64,000 bases of DNA from CBDFKF01 sp965248765. Lineage in GTDB: Bacteria; Pseudomonadota; Alphaproteobacteria; VGEJ01. Shown here in pieces: positions 52,778 to 62,219 of the stretch; the stretch's first letter is position 1; each line of letters starts with the position of its first letter. The DNA is taken from contig CBDFKF010000004.1 of assembly GCA_965248765.1 (NCBI GenBank), positions 434,001 through 498,000 on the forward strand, read 5' to 3'. The notes under the pieces are model-generated. The model ran no database searches, was not told the DNA's origin, and saw nothing but the letters and a program-made list of their open reading frames with translations. The position numbers and the translations under genes are program-made.

Positions 52778-53410
52778 ATGCCCGAGTTCGGCGCCGTGCG
52801 AGAGCTGTACGAAATCCCACCTACACGGTCACAGCGAGCAAAATGGGCGCTCGAGGAGTTAGGGATTGAGTACTCGAGCCACATAATCAACGCTCACGAA
52901 GAGCAGCAGAAATCGGCCGCCTACCGAGCCATACATCCATTGGGTGTAGTCCCTGCTCTTCAGACCGACACCTACACAATGTTCGAGTCGGTTGCGATCG
53001 TGCTGCAACTGATCGACGAACACCCCGAGAAGAATTTAGCGCCCGCGGTCGGAACTCCAGAGCGAACCCACTACTACCAGTGGAGTGTGTTTGCATGTGC
53101 GGAGTTGGATCCTCCGATAATGATGGTTTTTGACAATACGATGCGCCCGCCGGAGGAGCAGCATGACGCCAGGCTCGCTGCACATGGACGGAGCGATTTC
53201 GCGACCCGCGCCAACATACTGTCCAAGGTACTCGGTGATCGCGACTATTTACTTGGATCCGATTTTTCAGGTGCAGATATTTTAGTCGGCCATAGTTGTT
53301 TCATGGCGACGTTCACCGGGCTGATCGGCGACTACCCTATGCTTGAATCGTACTACGGGCAGCTGCAGCAACGACCGGGCCATCAGCGAGCCTACCCCGA
53401 TGTTCGGTGA
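52778..53410 (+). CDS. Glutathione S-transferase family protein
   Basis: About 210 residues from ATG 52778. The thioredoxin-like half has AVRELYEIPPTRSQRAKWAL and HPLGVVPALQTDTYTMFESV; the C-terminal half has LGSDFSGADILVGHSCFMAT. The DNA is clearly more AT-rich than the purF and der genes on either side, so recent acquisition is likely (impression). It is not part of the der operon, being convergent with it. No ribosome binding site of note (AAGAACAA). Confidence 0.85.
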   Translation: MPEFGAVRELYEIPPTRSQRAKWALEELGIEYSSHIINAHEEQQKSAAYRAIHPLGVVPALQTDTYTMFESVAIVLQLIDEHPEKNLAPAVGTPERTHYYQWSVFACAELDPPIMMVFDNTMRPPEEQHDARLAAHGRSDFATRANILSKVLGDRDYLLGSDFSGADILVGHSCFMATFTGLIGDYPMLESYYGQLQQRPGHQRAYPDVR

Positions 53411-53503
53411 CGTCGTTCGTTCGTTTGACGGCGGCCCAGCGAACTGGCGCCAGGAGATCCGTCGGCAGCGCTCGAACAGCCGTTCGCGCGTACGCCCGGC
53501 TCG

Positions 53504-54889
53504 CTAACGCGGTGCGTAGGGGTTTCGGCCCTTGCGGCGCAGCATGCGGATGGGCACGCCCGCCAGGTCGAAATGCTTGCGGAGGGAATTCTCCAAATAC
53601 CGCATGTACGAGAGGGGGGGCTCGTCGGGCCGGCTTACGAACAGAGCGAACGTTGGCGGTCGCGCCTTGACCTGGGTGATATAGCGGAGCTGCAGACGGC
53701 GCCCCTGGACCGCAGGCGGCGGATGCGCCGCCACAACCGCACCAAGCCAACGATTGAGCGGGCCTGTGCCGATGCGACGGCACCAGCCCTTGTGCATCGC
53801 GAATACTGCTGGCATCAGGCCGTCCATGTTGGCGCCGGTCAGAGCGGAGATCGGAACCAGAGCGACACCCAGGAGCTGCGGCAACGCGCGATCCAGGTGT
53901 TGGCGCAAGGTGCGCTTAACCCCCGCTTTGTCAACGACCAGGTCCCACTTGTTGAGGGCGATCACCAAGGCACGGCCCTCCTCCGCGACGGTTCGGGCGA
54001 TCGTCTGATCCTGTCTCTCAAAGGGCGCCTCGGCATCAAGGACCAGCACCACCACCTCGGCCAGTCGCACGGCGCGCAGCGCATCGGTCGCTGACAGACG
54101 CTCCAGTCGGTCGTCAACGCGCGCGCGCCGGCGCAACCCGGCGGTATCGACGAGGCGGATCTGACGGCCGTCGAACTCCCACTCGACGGCGATAGCATCG
54201 CGGGTGATGCCCGGCTCCGGTCCGGTCAACAGCCGCTCCTCGCCGATCAAACGGTTGGCCAGCGTCGACTTGCCGGCGTTGGGCCGACCGACGATCGCAA
54301 GACCGAGCGGCGGCGACGCACGATCTCCAGAGGGCTCAGCGACGGGCGCTACCAACGGCGCCAGCGCCGCGTAGAGATCCGCCAAACCCTCGCCGTGCTC
54401 GGCCGATATTGCCACCGGCTCGCCGAGGCCCAGTCCGTAGGCGTCGAGCACCCCCGCTTCGGCGCGGCGCCCCTCGCATTTATTGGCGATGAGGACGACC
54501 GGCTTGCCGAACTTCATGATCCAGCGGGCAAAGTGCGTGTCGAGTGGCGTGATCCCGACTTGCGCATCGATGAGGAGGAACGCTACATCGGCGGCCGCCA
54601 ACGCGGTTTCGGTCTGGCGTTGCATGCGTCCGGCGAGGCTCTCATCGGTGGTGGCATCGAGCCCCGCGGTATCGACCAGGTGCAGATCGAGGCCAGCGAG
54701 GTTGCCGATTCCCTCGCGGCGGTCGCGCGTCAGCCCTGGCGTATCGTCGACGAGCGCGGCGCGCCGTCCCACCAGTCTGTTGAACAGCGTCGACTTGCCG
54801 ACATTCGGCCGCCCCAATATGGCGATCGTCGGCGGTCGCGACGGCGCCTCCGCCGAGATATCATCGGGCGACTCGGATGCTTCTTGCAT
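53504..54889 (-). CDS. der: GTPase Der (EngA), ribosome assembly
   Basis: A 461-residue protein from ATG 54889 with two GTPase domains. The first has TIAILGRPNVGKSTLFNRLV, DTPGLTRD, LVDTAGLD and NKCE; the second GLAIVGRPNAGKSTLANRLI, EPGITRD, LVDTAGLR and NKWD. The C-terminal KH-like domain ends LAGVPIRMLRRKGRNPYAPR. It acts in late 50S subunit maturation. An N-terminal 20-residue extension precedes domain 1. Confidence 0.96.
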   Translation of the reverse strand: MQEASESPDDISAEAPSRPPTIAILGRPNVGKSTLFNRLVGRRAALVDDTPGLTRDRREGIGNLAGLDLHLVDTAGLDATTDESLAGRMQRQTETALAAADVAFLLIDAQVGITPLDTHFARWIMKFGKPVVLIANKCEGRRAEAGVLDAYGLGLGEPVAISAEHGEGLADLYAALAPLVAPVAEPSGDRASPPLGLAIVGRPNAGKSTLANRLIGEERLLTGPEPGITRDAIAVEWEFDGRQIRLVDTAGLRRRARVDDRLERLSATDALRAVRLAEVVVLVLDAEAPFERQDQTIARTVAEEGRALVIALNKWDLVVDKAGVKRTLRQHLDRALPQLLGVALVPISALTGANMDGLMPAVFAMHKGWCRRIGTGPLNRWLGAVVAAHPPPAVQGRRLQLRYITQVKARPPTFALFVSRPDEPPLSYMRYLENSLRKHFDLAGVPIRMLRRKGRNPYAPR

Positions 54890-54927
54890 TGAGCCGACGC
54901 GATCGACCAGCTGCGGCGCCGCCTGGC

Positions 54928-55386
54928 TCAAAGGCGACCCTCGATCACGTACTTGAGGATGCGCACCACCTGCTCGGTCGATTCGGCGACCGCCAACGCC
55001 GCGCCGTCCACCTCCTTCAGCGCGTGACCAAGCTGCGGTTCGTGCAAGACGATCATGGGCTTGCCGAGCGCCGTCGCATAGCCCGCGTCGAACGCTGCGT
55101 TCCACTGACGGTATTGCTCACCGAACCGGACGACGACGATGTCGGAGCGCTCGATCAACCTGCGCGTGCGCATCGCGTTTAGCTTGGCGCCCTTGTGGTC
55201 TCGCCAGAAAGAGGCGTCTTCCGGCCCCAGGATGTCAACACCACAGTCGTCGCTGGCCGCGTGGTCCGTCACGGGCGCGACGAAATCCACGGGCAGCTCG
55301 GCCTCGCCTGCACCCTGACGAAGCTGTTCGCGCCATTCCGTATGGATTTCGCCCGCGAGAAATACCGTCAATCCGTTGTCTGCCAT
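54928..55386 (-). CDS. YtoQ family protein (nucleoside 2-deoxyribosyltransferase-like)
   Basis: A 152-residue protein from ATG 55386, with AGGAGGG 7 bases upstream. LTVFLAGEIHTEWREQLRQG, DIVVVRFGEQYRQWNAAFDA and GYATALGKPMIVLHEPQLGH match the YtoQ family, related in fold to nucleoside 2-deoxyribosyltransferases. The function is not established. It lies 38 bases upstream of der and 20 bases downstream of prfB, so the three are probably co-transcribed. Confidence 0.82.
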   Translation of the reverse strand: MADNGLTVFLAGEIHTEWREQLRQGAGEAELPVDFVAPVTDHAASDDCGVDILGPEDASFWRDHKGAKLNAMRTRRLIERSDIVVVRFGEQYRQWNAAFDAGYATALGKPMIVLHEPQLGHALKEVDGAALAVAESTEQVVRILKYVIEGRL

Positions 55387-55406
55387 CGGCCGCCCTCCTT
55401 CTGTGA

Positions 55407-56532
<1,126 letters not shown>

Positions 56533-56745
56533 GCTGATTCCTCCGGAACGGGATGCCCTCGGGCCGGAGATGGTCCCGGGGCCGGTCGATCAAGGATCCC
56601 CGGTCATTTACCCATAAACGAGGTTCTCGCCAAACGATAGAACGCTGCGCCGACATCCGCCAGGTGCTCGAACGCAGACCTCCCGATACACGCAGCGCCT
56701 GTATCGCCGCCAAGAAGTAGGTTCGCTGGCTGACCGAGTGACGCC

Positions 56746-59181
56746 CTAGTACAGGCCGCCGGTCTCCTCGGCGGGAACGCCACCCGTGGCGATGGTCGTC
56801 CCCGATCCATCGAGGACCGGCCCCACCTCGGTCGGCTCGGTGCCGGGGCGAAAGGCCTCGAGGATCACGTTCTCATCATCTGGCCGGGCTAACAGCCCGG
56901 TCGCCGCATTGACCCGGACCAGCCGAACACCGTTCGGAACCCGGAACGGGATCGCCGGCTGATCGGCGAGCGCGGCGGTCATGAAGTCGCGGAAGATAGG
57001 GGCAGCGACGCTCGATCCGGTCTCCCGACGGCCGAGGCTCTGTGGTCGGTCGAAGCCGACGAAGACACCGGCGACGAGATCGGGCGAGAAGCCGATGAAC
57101 CAGGTATCCCTGCTCTCATTCGTGGTGCCCGTCTTGCCTCCGAGCGGCTTCCCGATGGCGCTGACACGCCGACCGGTGCCGCGTTCGACGACGCCTTGCA
57201 GGATCGACACCAGTTGGTAGGCGATGGACGGATCGAGCACGGCGACCCGCGTGTCGGGAACAAAGGGCTCCCCCTGCTCCCGCCATGCGGTCGCGGCACA
57301 GCCCTCGCACGCACGCACGTCGTGGCGGAAGACGGTGCGCCCGCGCCGGTCCTGGACCCGGTCGATCAAGGTGGGGACGATAAGTTTGCCCCCGTTCACC
57401 AGCATCCCGTATGCGGCGGTCAACCGCATCAGCGTGGTCTCGCCCGCGCCCAGCGCCATCGAAAGCTGGCTCGGCATGCGGTCGACCACGCGGAATCGAC
57501 GCGCCATTTGGACAACCCGATCCATGCCGATGAATTGCGCGAGGCGCACCGTCATGAGATTGCGCGATTTCTCGATGCCGAGCCTAAGGGTGCTCGGCCC
57601 ATAGAACTTATTGTTGTAGTTCGCGGGCTTCCATTTGCCGAGCCCAGGTCCCTGATCGATGACGAATGGGGCATCGAGGATCAGGCTGGATGGTGTGAAG
57701 CCCTGTTCGAGAGCGGCGGCGTACACCATCGGCTTGAACGCCGATCCAGGTTGGCGCCATGCTTGTGTGGCACGGTTGTACTGACTCTCGGCGAACTGAT
57801 AGCCGCCGGCCATGGCGAGGACCCGACCGGTATGTGGATCCATCGCGATGATGCCGCCATCGACCGCCGGGATCTGGCGCAAGCCATAGAACCGCCCGCC
57901 GTCCCCCTCCAACGGCTCGACCGCGACGATGTCCCCGACCGCCAGCACGTCAGAGGCGTATTGCACTTCCGGGCCCACCCGCTGGCCCTCGCGCGCGGCC
58001 CTCGCCCATTCCAGCTCCGCCAGCGGAACGAACCCTCGGGTCGAATCCGGAAAGCCAATCTCGGCGCCTTCGCGACGCACCGCCAACACCAGTACCGCCA
58101 GCCAGTCACCCAGCGCGGCCGGCGCCTTGTATCGTGCCAACCGGCGCGACCAATCCGGCGTCACCTCCCCATCGGGGCTCACCCCCAAGCGCGCGAGCGG
58201 GCCGCGCCAGCCATGGCGGCGGTCGTAGGCGGTGAGGCCGGCGCGCAACGCTTGCCGCGCCATCTGCTGCAGCCGCGGATCGAGGGTCGTGCGCACCGAC
58301 AGGCCGCCCTCGTACAACCCCTTCTCGCCAAACCGGCGAATGAGCTCGCGGCGCACGTCCTCGACGAAATAGTCGGCTGCTGCGCCGTCAAATCCACCGG
58401 CCTCGCGCACGACCAGCAAGCGACCGCGCGCCGTACTTGCTTCATCTGCCGTTATGAAGTTCTCCGCGCGCATACGCTCGATCACCCAGTCGCGGCGGGC
58501 TCTCGCGGCAGCATGATGGCGAATCGGATGGTAGTTGGTCGGCGCTTTGGGCAGGGCGGCGAGATACGCCGCCTCCTCGAGAGAGAGATCGTCCAGCGAC
58601 TTGTCGAAGTAGTTGAGCGCCGCGGCGGCCACTCCGTACGAGCGGTAGCCGAGATATATCTCGTTCAGGTAAAGCTCGAGGATGCGCTCCTTCGAGAGCG
58701 CGCGCTCAATCCGGAATGCCAGTATCGCCTCACGGATCTTGCGCGTGATGGAGAGCTCGTTCGACAACAGAAAGTTTTTGGCAACCTGCTGGGTAATCGT
58801 CGAGGCACCCACGGGACGGCGGTTGCCGGTGCGAAGGTGCTGAAGGTTGGTGTACGCCGCGCGCACGATACCGAGCAGATCGATCCCCGGGTGGCTGAAG
58901 AAGTTCTTATCCTCGGCTGCGATGAACGCCTGAACGACGCGTTTGGGCATGGCATCGACCGGAACGAAAACGCGTTTCTCGAGCGCGTATTCAGCCAATA
59001 GTCGGCCGTCGCCCGCGTGAAGCCGGGTGACGGTCGGAGGCTCATAATCGGCGAGCTGCTGGTAATCGGGGAGGTCGCCCCCGTAGCGATAGAACACATA
59101 GAGGCCGCCGCCGAGAACAAGCAGCGCGAGGACGACCGCGACAACAAGTAACGCGCCAAGCCATCGCAACAGCCGCGACAT
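56746..59181 (-). CDS. mrcA: Penicillin-binding protein 1A (bifunctional transglycosylase/transpeptidase)
   Basis: An 811-residue class A PBP. One N-terminal transmembrane helix (LGALLVVAVVLALLVLGGGL), a GT51 domain (FIAAEDKNFFSHPGIDLLGI, GASTITQQVAKNFLLSNELS), an OB-like insert (about residues 330-440), and a transpeptidase domain with SxxK (QPGSAFKPMVYAAALEQGF), SxN (IEKSRNLMTVRLAQF) and KTG (GGKTGTTNESRDTWFIGFSP). It polymerises and cross-links peptidoglycan in the periplasm. It precedes prfB, and is preceded by amiC, the usual alphaproteobacterial order. Confidence 0.95.
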   Translation of the reverse strand: MSRLLRWLGALLVVAVVLALLVLGGGLYVFYRYGGDLPDYQQLADYEPPTVTRLHAGDGRLLAEYALEKRVFVPVDAMPKRVVQAFIAAEDKNFFSHPGIDLLGIVRAAYTNLQHLRTGNRRPVGASTITQQVAKNFLLSNELSITRKIREAILAFRIERALSKERILELYLNEIYLGYRSYGVAAAALNYFDKSLDDLSLEEAAYLAALPKAPTNYHPIRHHAAARARRDWVIERMRAENFITADEASTARGRLLVVREAGGFDGAAADYFVEDVRRELIRRFGEKGLYEGGLSVRTTLDPRLQQMARQALRAGLTAYDRRHGWRGPLARLGVSPDGEVTPDWSRRLARYKAPAALGDWLAVLVLAVRREGAEIGFPDSTRGFVPLAELEWARAAREGQRVGPEVQYASDVLAVGDIVAVEPLEGDGGRFYGLRQIPAVDGGIIAMDPHTGRVLAMAGGYQFAESQYNRATQAWRQPGSAFKPMVYAAALEQGFTPSSLILDAPFVIDQGPGLGKWKPANYNNKFYGPSTLRLGIEKSRNLMTVRLAQFIGMDRVVQMARRFRVVDRMPSQLSMALGAGETTLMRLTAAYGMLVNGGKLIVPTLIDRVQDRRGRTVFRHDVRACEGCAATAWREQGEPFVPDTRVAVLDPSIAYQLVSILQGVVERGTGRRVSAIGKPLGGKTGTTNESRDTWFIGFSPDLVAGVFVGFDRPQSLGRRETGSSVAAPIFRDFMTAALADQPAIPFRVPNGVRLVRVNAATGLLARPDDENVILEAFRPGTEPTEVGPVLDGSGTTIATGGVPAEETGGLY

Positions 59182-59260
59182 GATGAAACCCAGTTTCGAC
59201 CCCCAACCGGACGATTAGGACGCTACCATAGGTGAGGATTGTGGCCGAGTTGTGGCGCCG

Positions 59261-60457
59261 TTAGCGAGGCGCAGCGGTCTCGAAGTACGCGTCGATCCCC
59301 TTGATGATCGCTCCGATCAAGCGTGCACGTTGGTTCCGTGTCGCCAGCATCTGCTCGTCCTCGCGGTTCGAGAGATAGCCGAGCTCGACCAATACCGAGG
59401 GCATGTCGGGTGCCTTGAGGACGGCGAACCCTGCGAACCTGCGCGATTTTCGAAGCAGCTTGGCGGCGTTGCCGATCTCGACCACGAGCAGGTTGGCGAA
59501 CTCGGCCGACCGGTTCATCGTCTCGCGCTGGGCGAGATCGATGAGGATGCCGCTCACCACGTCGCTCTCATCCGAGAGATCGACGCCGGCGATGATGTCG
59601 GCGCGGTTCTCCCGGTCCGCCAGCGCCGCCGCCTCCTCGTCGGATGCGGTCTCCGAGAGGGTGTAGACCGAAGCTCCGCGCAGTCGGCGATTGTGGATCG
59701 AATCCGCGTGCAACGAGATGAACAGATCGCCGGCGACGCTGCGGGCCGATGCCACGCGGTCACGCAGCTTGACGAAGGCGTCGCGTTCCCGGGTCAAGGC
59801 GACCCGATAGCGGCCCGTCGCCTTCAGCCGGTTCCGAAGCTCAAGCGCGACGACAAGGGTTACGTCCTTCTCGTAGACGCCGCTCGCGCTGATGGCGCCC
59901 GGGTCGACACCGCCGTGGCCGGGATCGATGACGACGGTCCGCTTCGCTCCGGTATTTGGTGCCGGAGGTCGCTTCGCCGGTACCGGCACCGTTGCCATCT
60001 CGGCTCCGTTCACTGTTGCCGATTGGTCGCGAAACGTCGCGGCGTCCACCGGCGCAAGATCGATAATCAAACGATGGGGGTGGGCCCCCTGCGGTGGCAG
60101 CGCGAAGGTGCGCGCGATCCGTACCGGACCGGTCATATCGAGGACGATCCGCGACGTTCCGGTGGCGAGTCGGCCGAAACGGAATGCCGTGATCACGCCT
60201 TGCACGACGCCCGGCGGGTCGGCCGGAATGCGCCATTTCAGTTCGGGCAGATCGATGACCACCCGGTACGGGTCCGCGATGGTGTGCACCGTGTACGGGA
60301 CGGCGGCGGTGAGATCGACGACGAAGCGCGTAGCGTTGGGATGCTGGCCCGAACGCACCCCGGTAACGACGGCGTCCGCTGCCAACGCTGGGCTCGCCAG
60401 GAGAACCAGCCATAACAGCAAGGGAAGCACACGATGAAGCAGTCGCGCGGGATACAT
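59261..60457 (-). CDS. amiC: N-acetylmuramoyl-L-alanine amidase with AMIN domain (AmiC type)
   Basis: About 398 residues from ATG 60457 with a signal peptide (LLHRVLPLLLWLVLLASPAL, then AADA). An AMIN domain follows (TRFVVDLTAAVPYTVHTIAD), then Amidase_3 with zinc ligands in TVVIDPGHGGVDPGAISASG, EKDVTLVVALELRNRLK, FISLHADSIHNRRLRGASVY and the catalytic Glu in PSVLVELGYLSNREDEQMLA. It cuts peptide stems from glycan during cell separation. The GTG or TTG codons up to 60487 are less likely starts because the signal peptide would be internal. Confidence 0.95.
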   Translation of the reverse strand: MYPARLLHRVLPLLLWLVLLASPALAADAVVTGVRSGQHPNATRFVVDLTAAVPYTVHTIADPYRVVIDLPELKWRIPADPPGVVQGVITAFRFGRLATGTSRIVLDMTGPVRIARTFALPPQGAHPHRLIIDLAPVDAATFRDQSATVNGAEMATVPVPAKRPPAPNTGAKRTVVIDPGHGGVDPGAISASGVYEKDVTLVVALELRNRLKATGRYRVALTRERDAFVKLRDRVASARSVAGDLFISLHADSIHNRRLRGASVYTLSETASDEEAAALADRENRADIIAGVDLSDESDVVSGILIDLAQRETMNRSAEFANLLVVEIGNAAKLLRKSRRFAGFAVLKAPDMPSVLVELGYLSNREDEQMLATRNQRARLIGAIIKGIDAYFETAAPR

Positions 60458-60529
60458 GTTGTGGTATCTCAGTCTATCCGCCACCACATATTACCGAAAA
60501 TCCGCCATGTGGACAGTGCATGGCGGATC

Positions 60530-60546
60530 GGCATCGACGAAAATGA
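60530..60546. repeat. Left 17-bp direct repeat flanking the ISNCY/IS1202-like element
   Basis: GGCATCGACGAAAATGA occurs here and identically at 61919-61935, directly abutting both ends of the element. This is the expected look of a target-site duplication made on insertion. Confidence 0.8.
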
Positions 60547-60589
60547 TGTCGAGAACAAACTGAATTGACCGCTTCAGTTGTGGTTGTTG

Positions 60590-60642
60590 GGCCAGTGGAT
60601 AAGGGGTCGGGCGCGGAGCGGCCGTCCCCTTATCCACTGGCC
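60590..60642. terminator. Perfect 17-bp inverted repeat near the left end of the IS
   Basis: GGCCAGTGGATAAGGGG at 60590-60606 and its exact reverse complement at 60626-60642, with a 19-base loop. It lies 18 bases past the transposase stop. There is no T tract on either side, so it might act as a structural barrier to transcription or be a DNA-level site. Its exactness indicates it is maintained or recent. Confidence 0.5.
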
Positions 60643-60659
60643 GGTCGCGTCGAAGCGGA

Positions 60660-61835
60660 TCACGCGGCCTGTCTGTGGCTTGTGTTGATGGGCGATCCGT
60701 CGGCCTGGTATCGGGCCAGGCAGCGCGGCCCATGGAAGACGGCGAGGGTGCGGTCGGGGTATTCGTGGACCCGGACCCTTGCCTTGACGTAGTGGCGGCG
60801 ATGGCGGTCGGGCGGGATCGCCAGCACCAGGCGTTTGTAGCGCACGGTATTGTCGTTGGAGACGGTGCGCTCCTGCTGCACGCAGAGGATGTCGTCGAGG
60901 GTACCGGCGAAGGGCACGAAGGCGGTGCCCTCGGCTTCCGGCGGCACCGCGAAGCGGGCGTTGTGGCCTGGCAGGTAGAGCTCCTTGAGGAAGCGGTTGG
61001 CCTGGGCCATGTCGGTGATGCCGGCGAGCCTGAGCTCCTGGGGCAGGCGCTTCTGCAGGGTGGCGAACATGCGTTCCGAGCGCCCCCTTGCCTCGGGCGA
61101 GTAGGCCGGGATCAGCTCGATGCCGAGCTGGGCCAGGGCGCGGCCGAACTGGGTCGGATTGTCCTTGTCGACCGTGCCGCCGGCCTCAGGGGTGTGCCAG
61201 TAGTGGCCGGCGCGGTCGGCATAGAGCGAGCAGAACAGCCCCTTGGCCCGGATCGCCTCGGACACCCCCTGAAAGCTCGACATCGTGCCCTCTTCGGCGA
61301 CGAAGAAGGCCGAGTAGATCTCACTGGTGGTGTCGTCCATGGTGACGATCAGGTCCCACCACTGATCGGGGATCCACGCGTGGCTTGAGCCGTCTTGATG
61401 CAGCATCATGCCGGGCAGCGCGCGGCGCGGCCGCTTGCGCCGGTGCGCCCCGCGCCTGGGCGCCGCCCGTCTTCGCCCATGGGCCTGCAAGCTCAGCCGC
61501 ACCCAGTTGTAGCTGCGCTTGAAGGCATAGTCCGCGACCAGCTTCTCGTGGAAGTGCCTGGCGGTGAAGTCCCAGTAGCGGGTGTCGAACAGCGCCAACA
61601 GCGCCGTCACCTCGTCGACCGCCGCGCGCCGCGCCGAGACCCGGCCCAGACGGCGATCGTAGAGCCCTTCCGCGCCGTCCGCCTCATAGCGGTCGCGCCA
61701 GCGCCGGAAGGTGCGCTCTGAAACGCCGAGAACCTCCGCCGCCTCGGCTTGGCTCAAGCAACCCCGATGGGTGCGGCCGTAAACCTCCTCGAACTTCATC
61801 AATCTCAGTCCCTGCAACTGCTCTGTCCGGCGCAT
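60660..61835 (-). CDS. ISNCY/IS1202-family transposase, intact
   Basis: A 391-residue protein. An N-terminal helix-turn-helix (LSQAEAAEVLGVSERTFRRW, RDRYEADGAEGLYDRR) precedes an rve-type DDE core: MMLHQDGSSHAWIPDQWWDL (first Asp), CSLYADRAGHYWHTPEAGGT (second Asp), and GIELIPAYSPEARGRSERMF (Glu). These match transposases annotated ISNCY. No stop or frameshift interrupts it, unlike the other elements in this window. ATG 61799 (MKFEEVYGRTHRG) is an alternative start; 61835 keeps a longer N-terminus. Confidence 0.88.
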   Translation of the reverse strand: MRRTEQLQGLRLMKFEEVYGRTHRGCLSQAEAAEVLGVSERTFRRWRDRYEADGAEGLYDRRLGRVSARRAAVDEVTALLALFDTRYWDFTARHFHEKLVADYAFKRSYNWVRLSLQAHGRRRAAPRRGAHRRKRPRRALPGMMLHQDGSSHAWIPDQWWDLIVTMDDTTSEIYSAFFVAEEGTMSSFQGVSEAIRAKGLFCSLYADRAGHYWHTPEAGGTVDKDNPTQFGRALAQLGIELIPAYSPEARGRSERMFATLQKRLPQELRLAGITDMAQANRFLKELYLPGHNARFAVPPEAEGTAFVPFAGTLDDILCVQQERTVSNDNTVRYKRLVLAIPPDRHRRHYVKARVRVHEYPDRTLAVFHGPRCLARYQADGSPINTSHRQAA

Positions 61836-61918
61836 CCAAACCCTCCATAGCCTGGAGAGCTTCTAAATCCGGACAGATCGTCTGGTACATAAACCGGACA
61901 TATCGTGTGTTAGTGACA

Positions 61919-61935
61919 GGCATCGACGAAAATGA
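61919..61935. repeat. Right 17-bp direct repeat flanking the ISNCY/IS1202-like element
   Basis: Identical to 60530-60546 over 17 bases. Joining the outer flanks here restores a continuous amiC-rne intergenic sequence. Confidence 0.8.
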
Positions 61936-62219
61936 TTGTCGGACCCCGGCACGCGAATTATGATCAAAACGCGAATGATCCGCCTGTCAGCGGGGCGCTG
62001 TGCGGTGCGAGGAGGTCCCACCCGAGTGAGGTGGTCTCGCCGGCGGCGTCTTGACATGCGGAGGGATTGGAAATCCGAGGCCGCTCCCCATTGTGGGTGA
62101 GGCTGCCGCGGTCCGGGGGCTTCGGTCCCAGAGTCACCGCAGGCGCCGTCGGTCTCGCCGAACAAATGACGAGCGGCGCCTGATATTCGCCGGGCGCTCC
62201 GTTCGTCGCAAGGTGTCGA
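61936..62219 (+). other. rne upstream region
   Basis: About 284 bases of non-coding sequence before rne. In many bacteria the rne leader is long and is cut by RNase E as feedback control (family knowledge); no specific structure was resolved here. AAGGTG precedes the start codon. Confidence 0.45.

Larger units (their letters stand above)
60547..61918 (-). mobile_element. ISNCY/IS1202-like insertion sequence (1372 bp), apparently intact
   Basis: The element begins TGTCGAGAACAAAC and, read from the other end, TGTCACTAACACAC: imperfect inverted ends sharing TGTC and AACA. It carries one intact transposase gene and is flanked by identical 17-bp repeats. As I recall, the IS1202 group (formerly within ISNCY) makes unusually long target duplications, consistent with this. 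It sits between divergent amiC and rne, 42 bases upstream of the first open codon of amiC. Confidence 0.72.
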
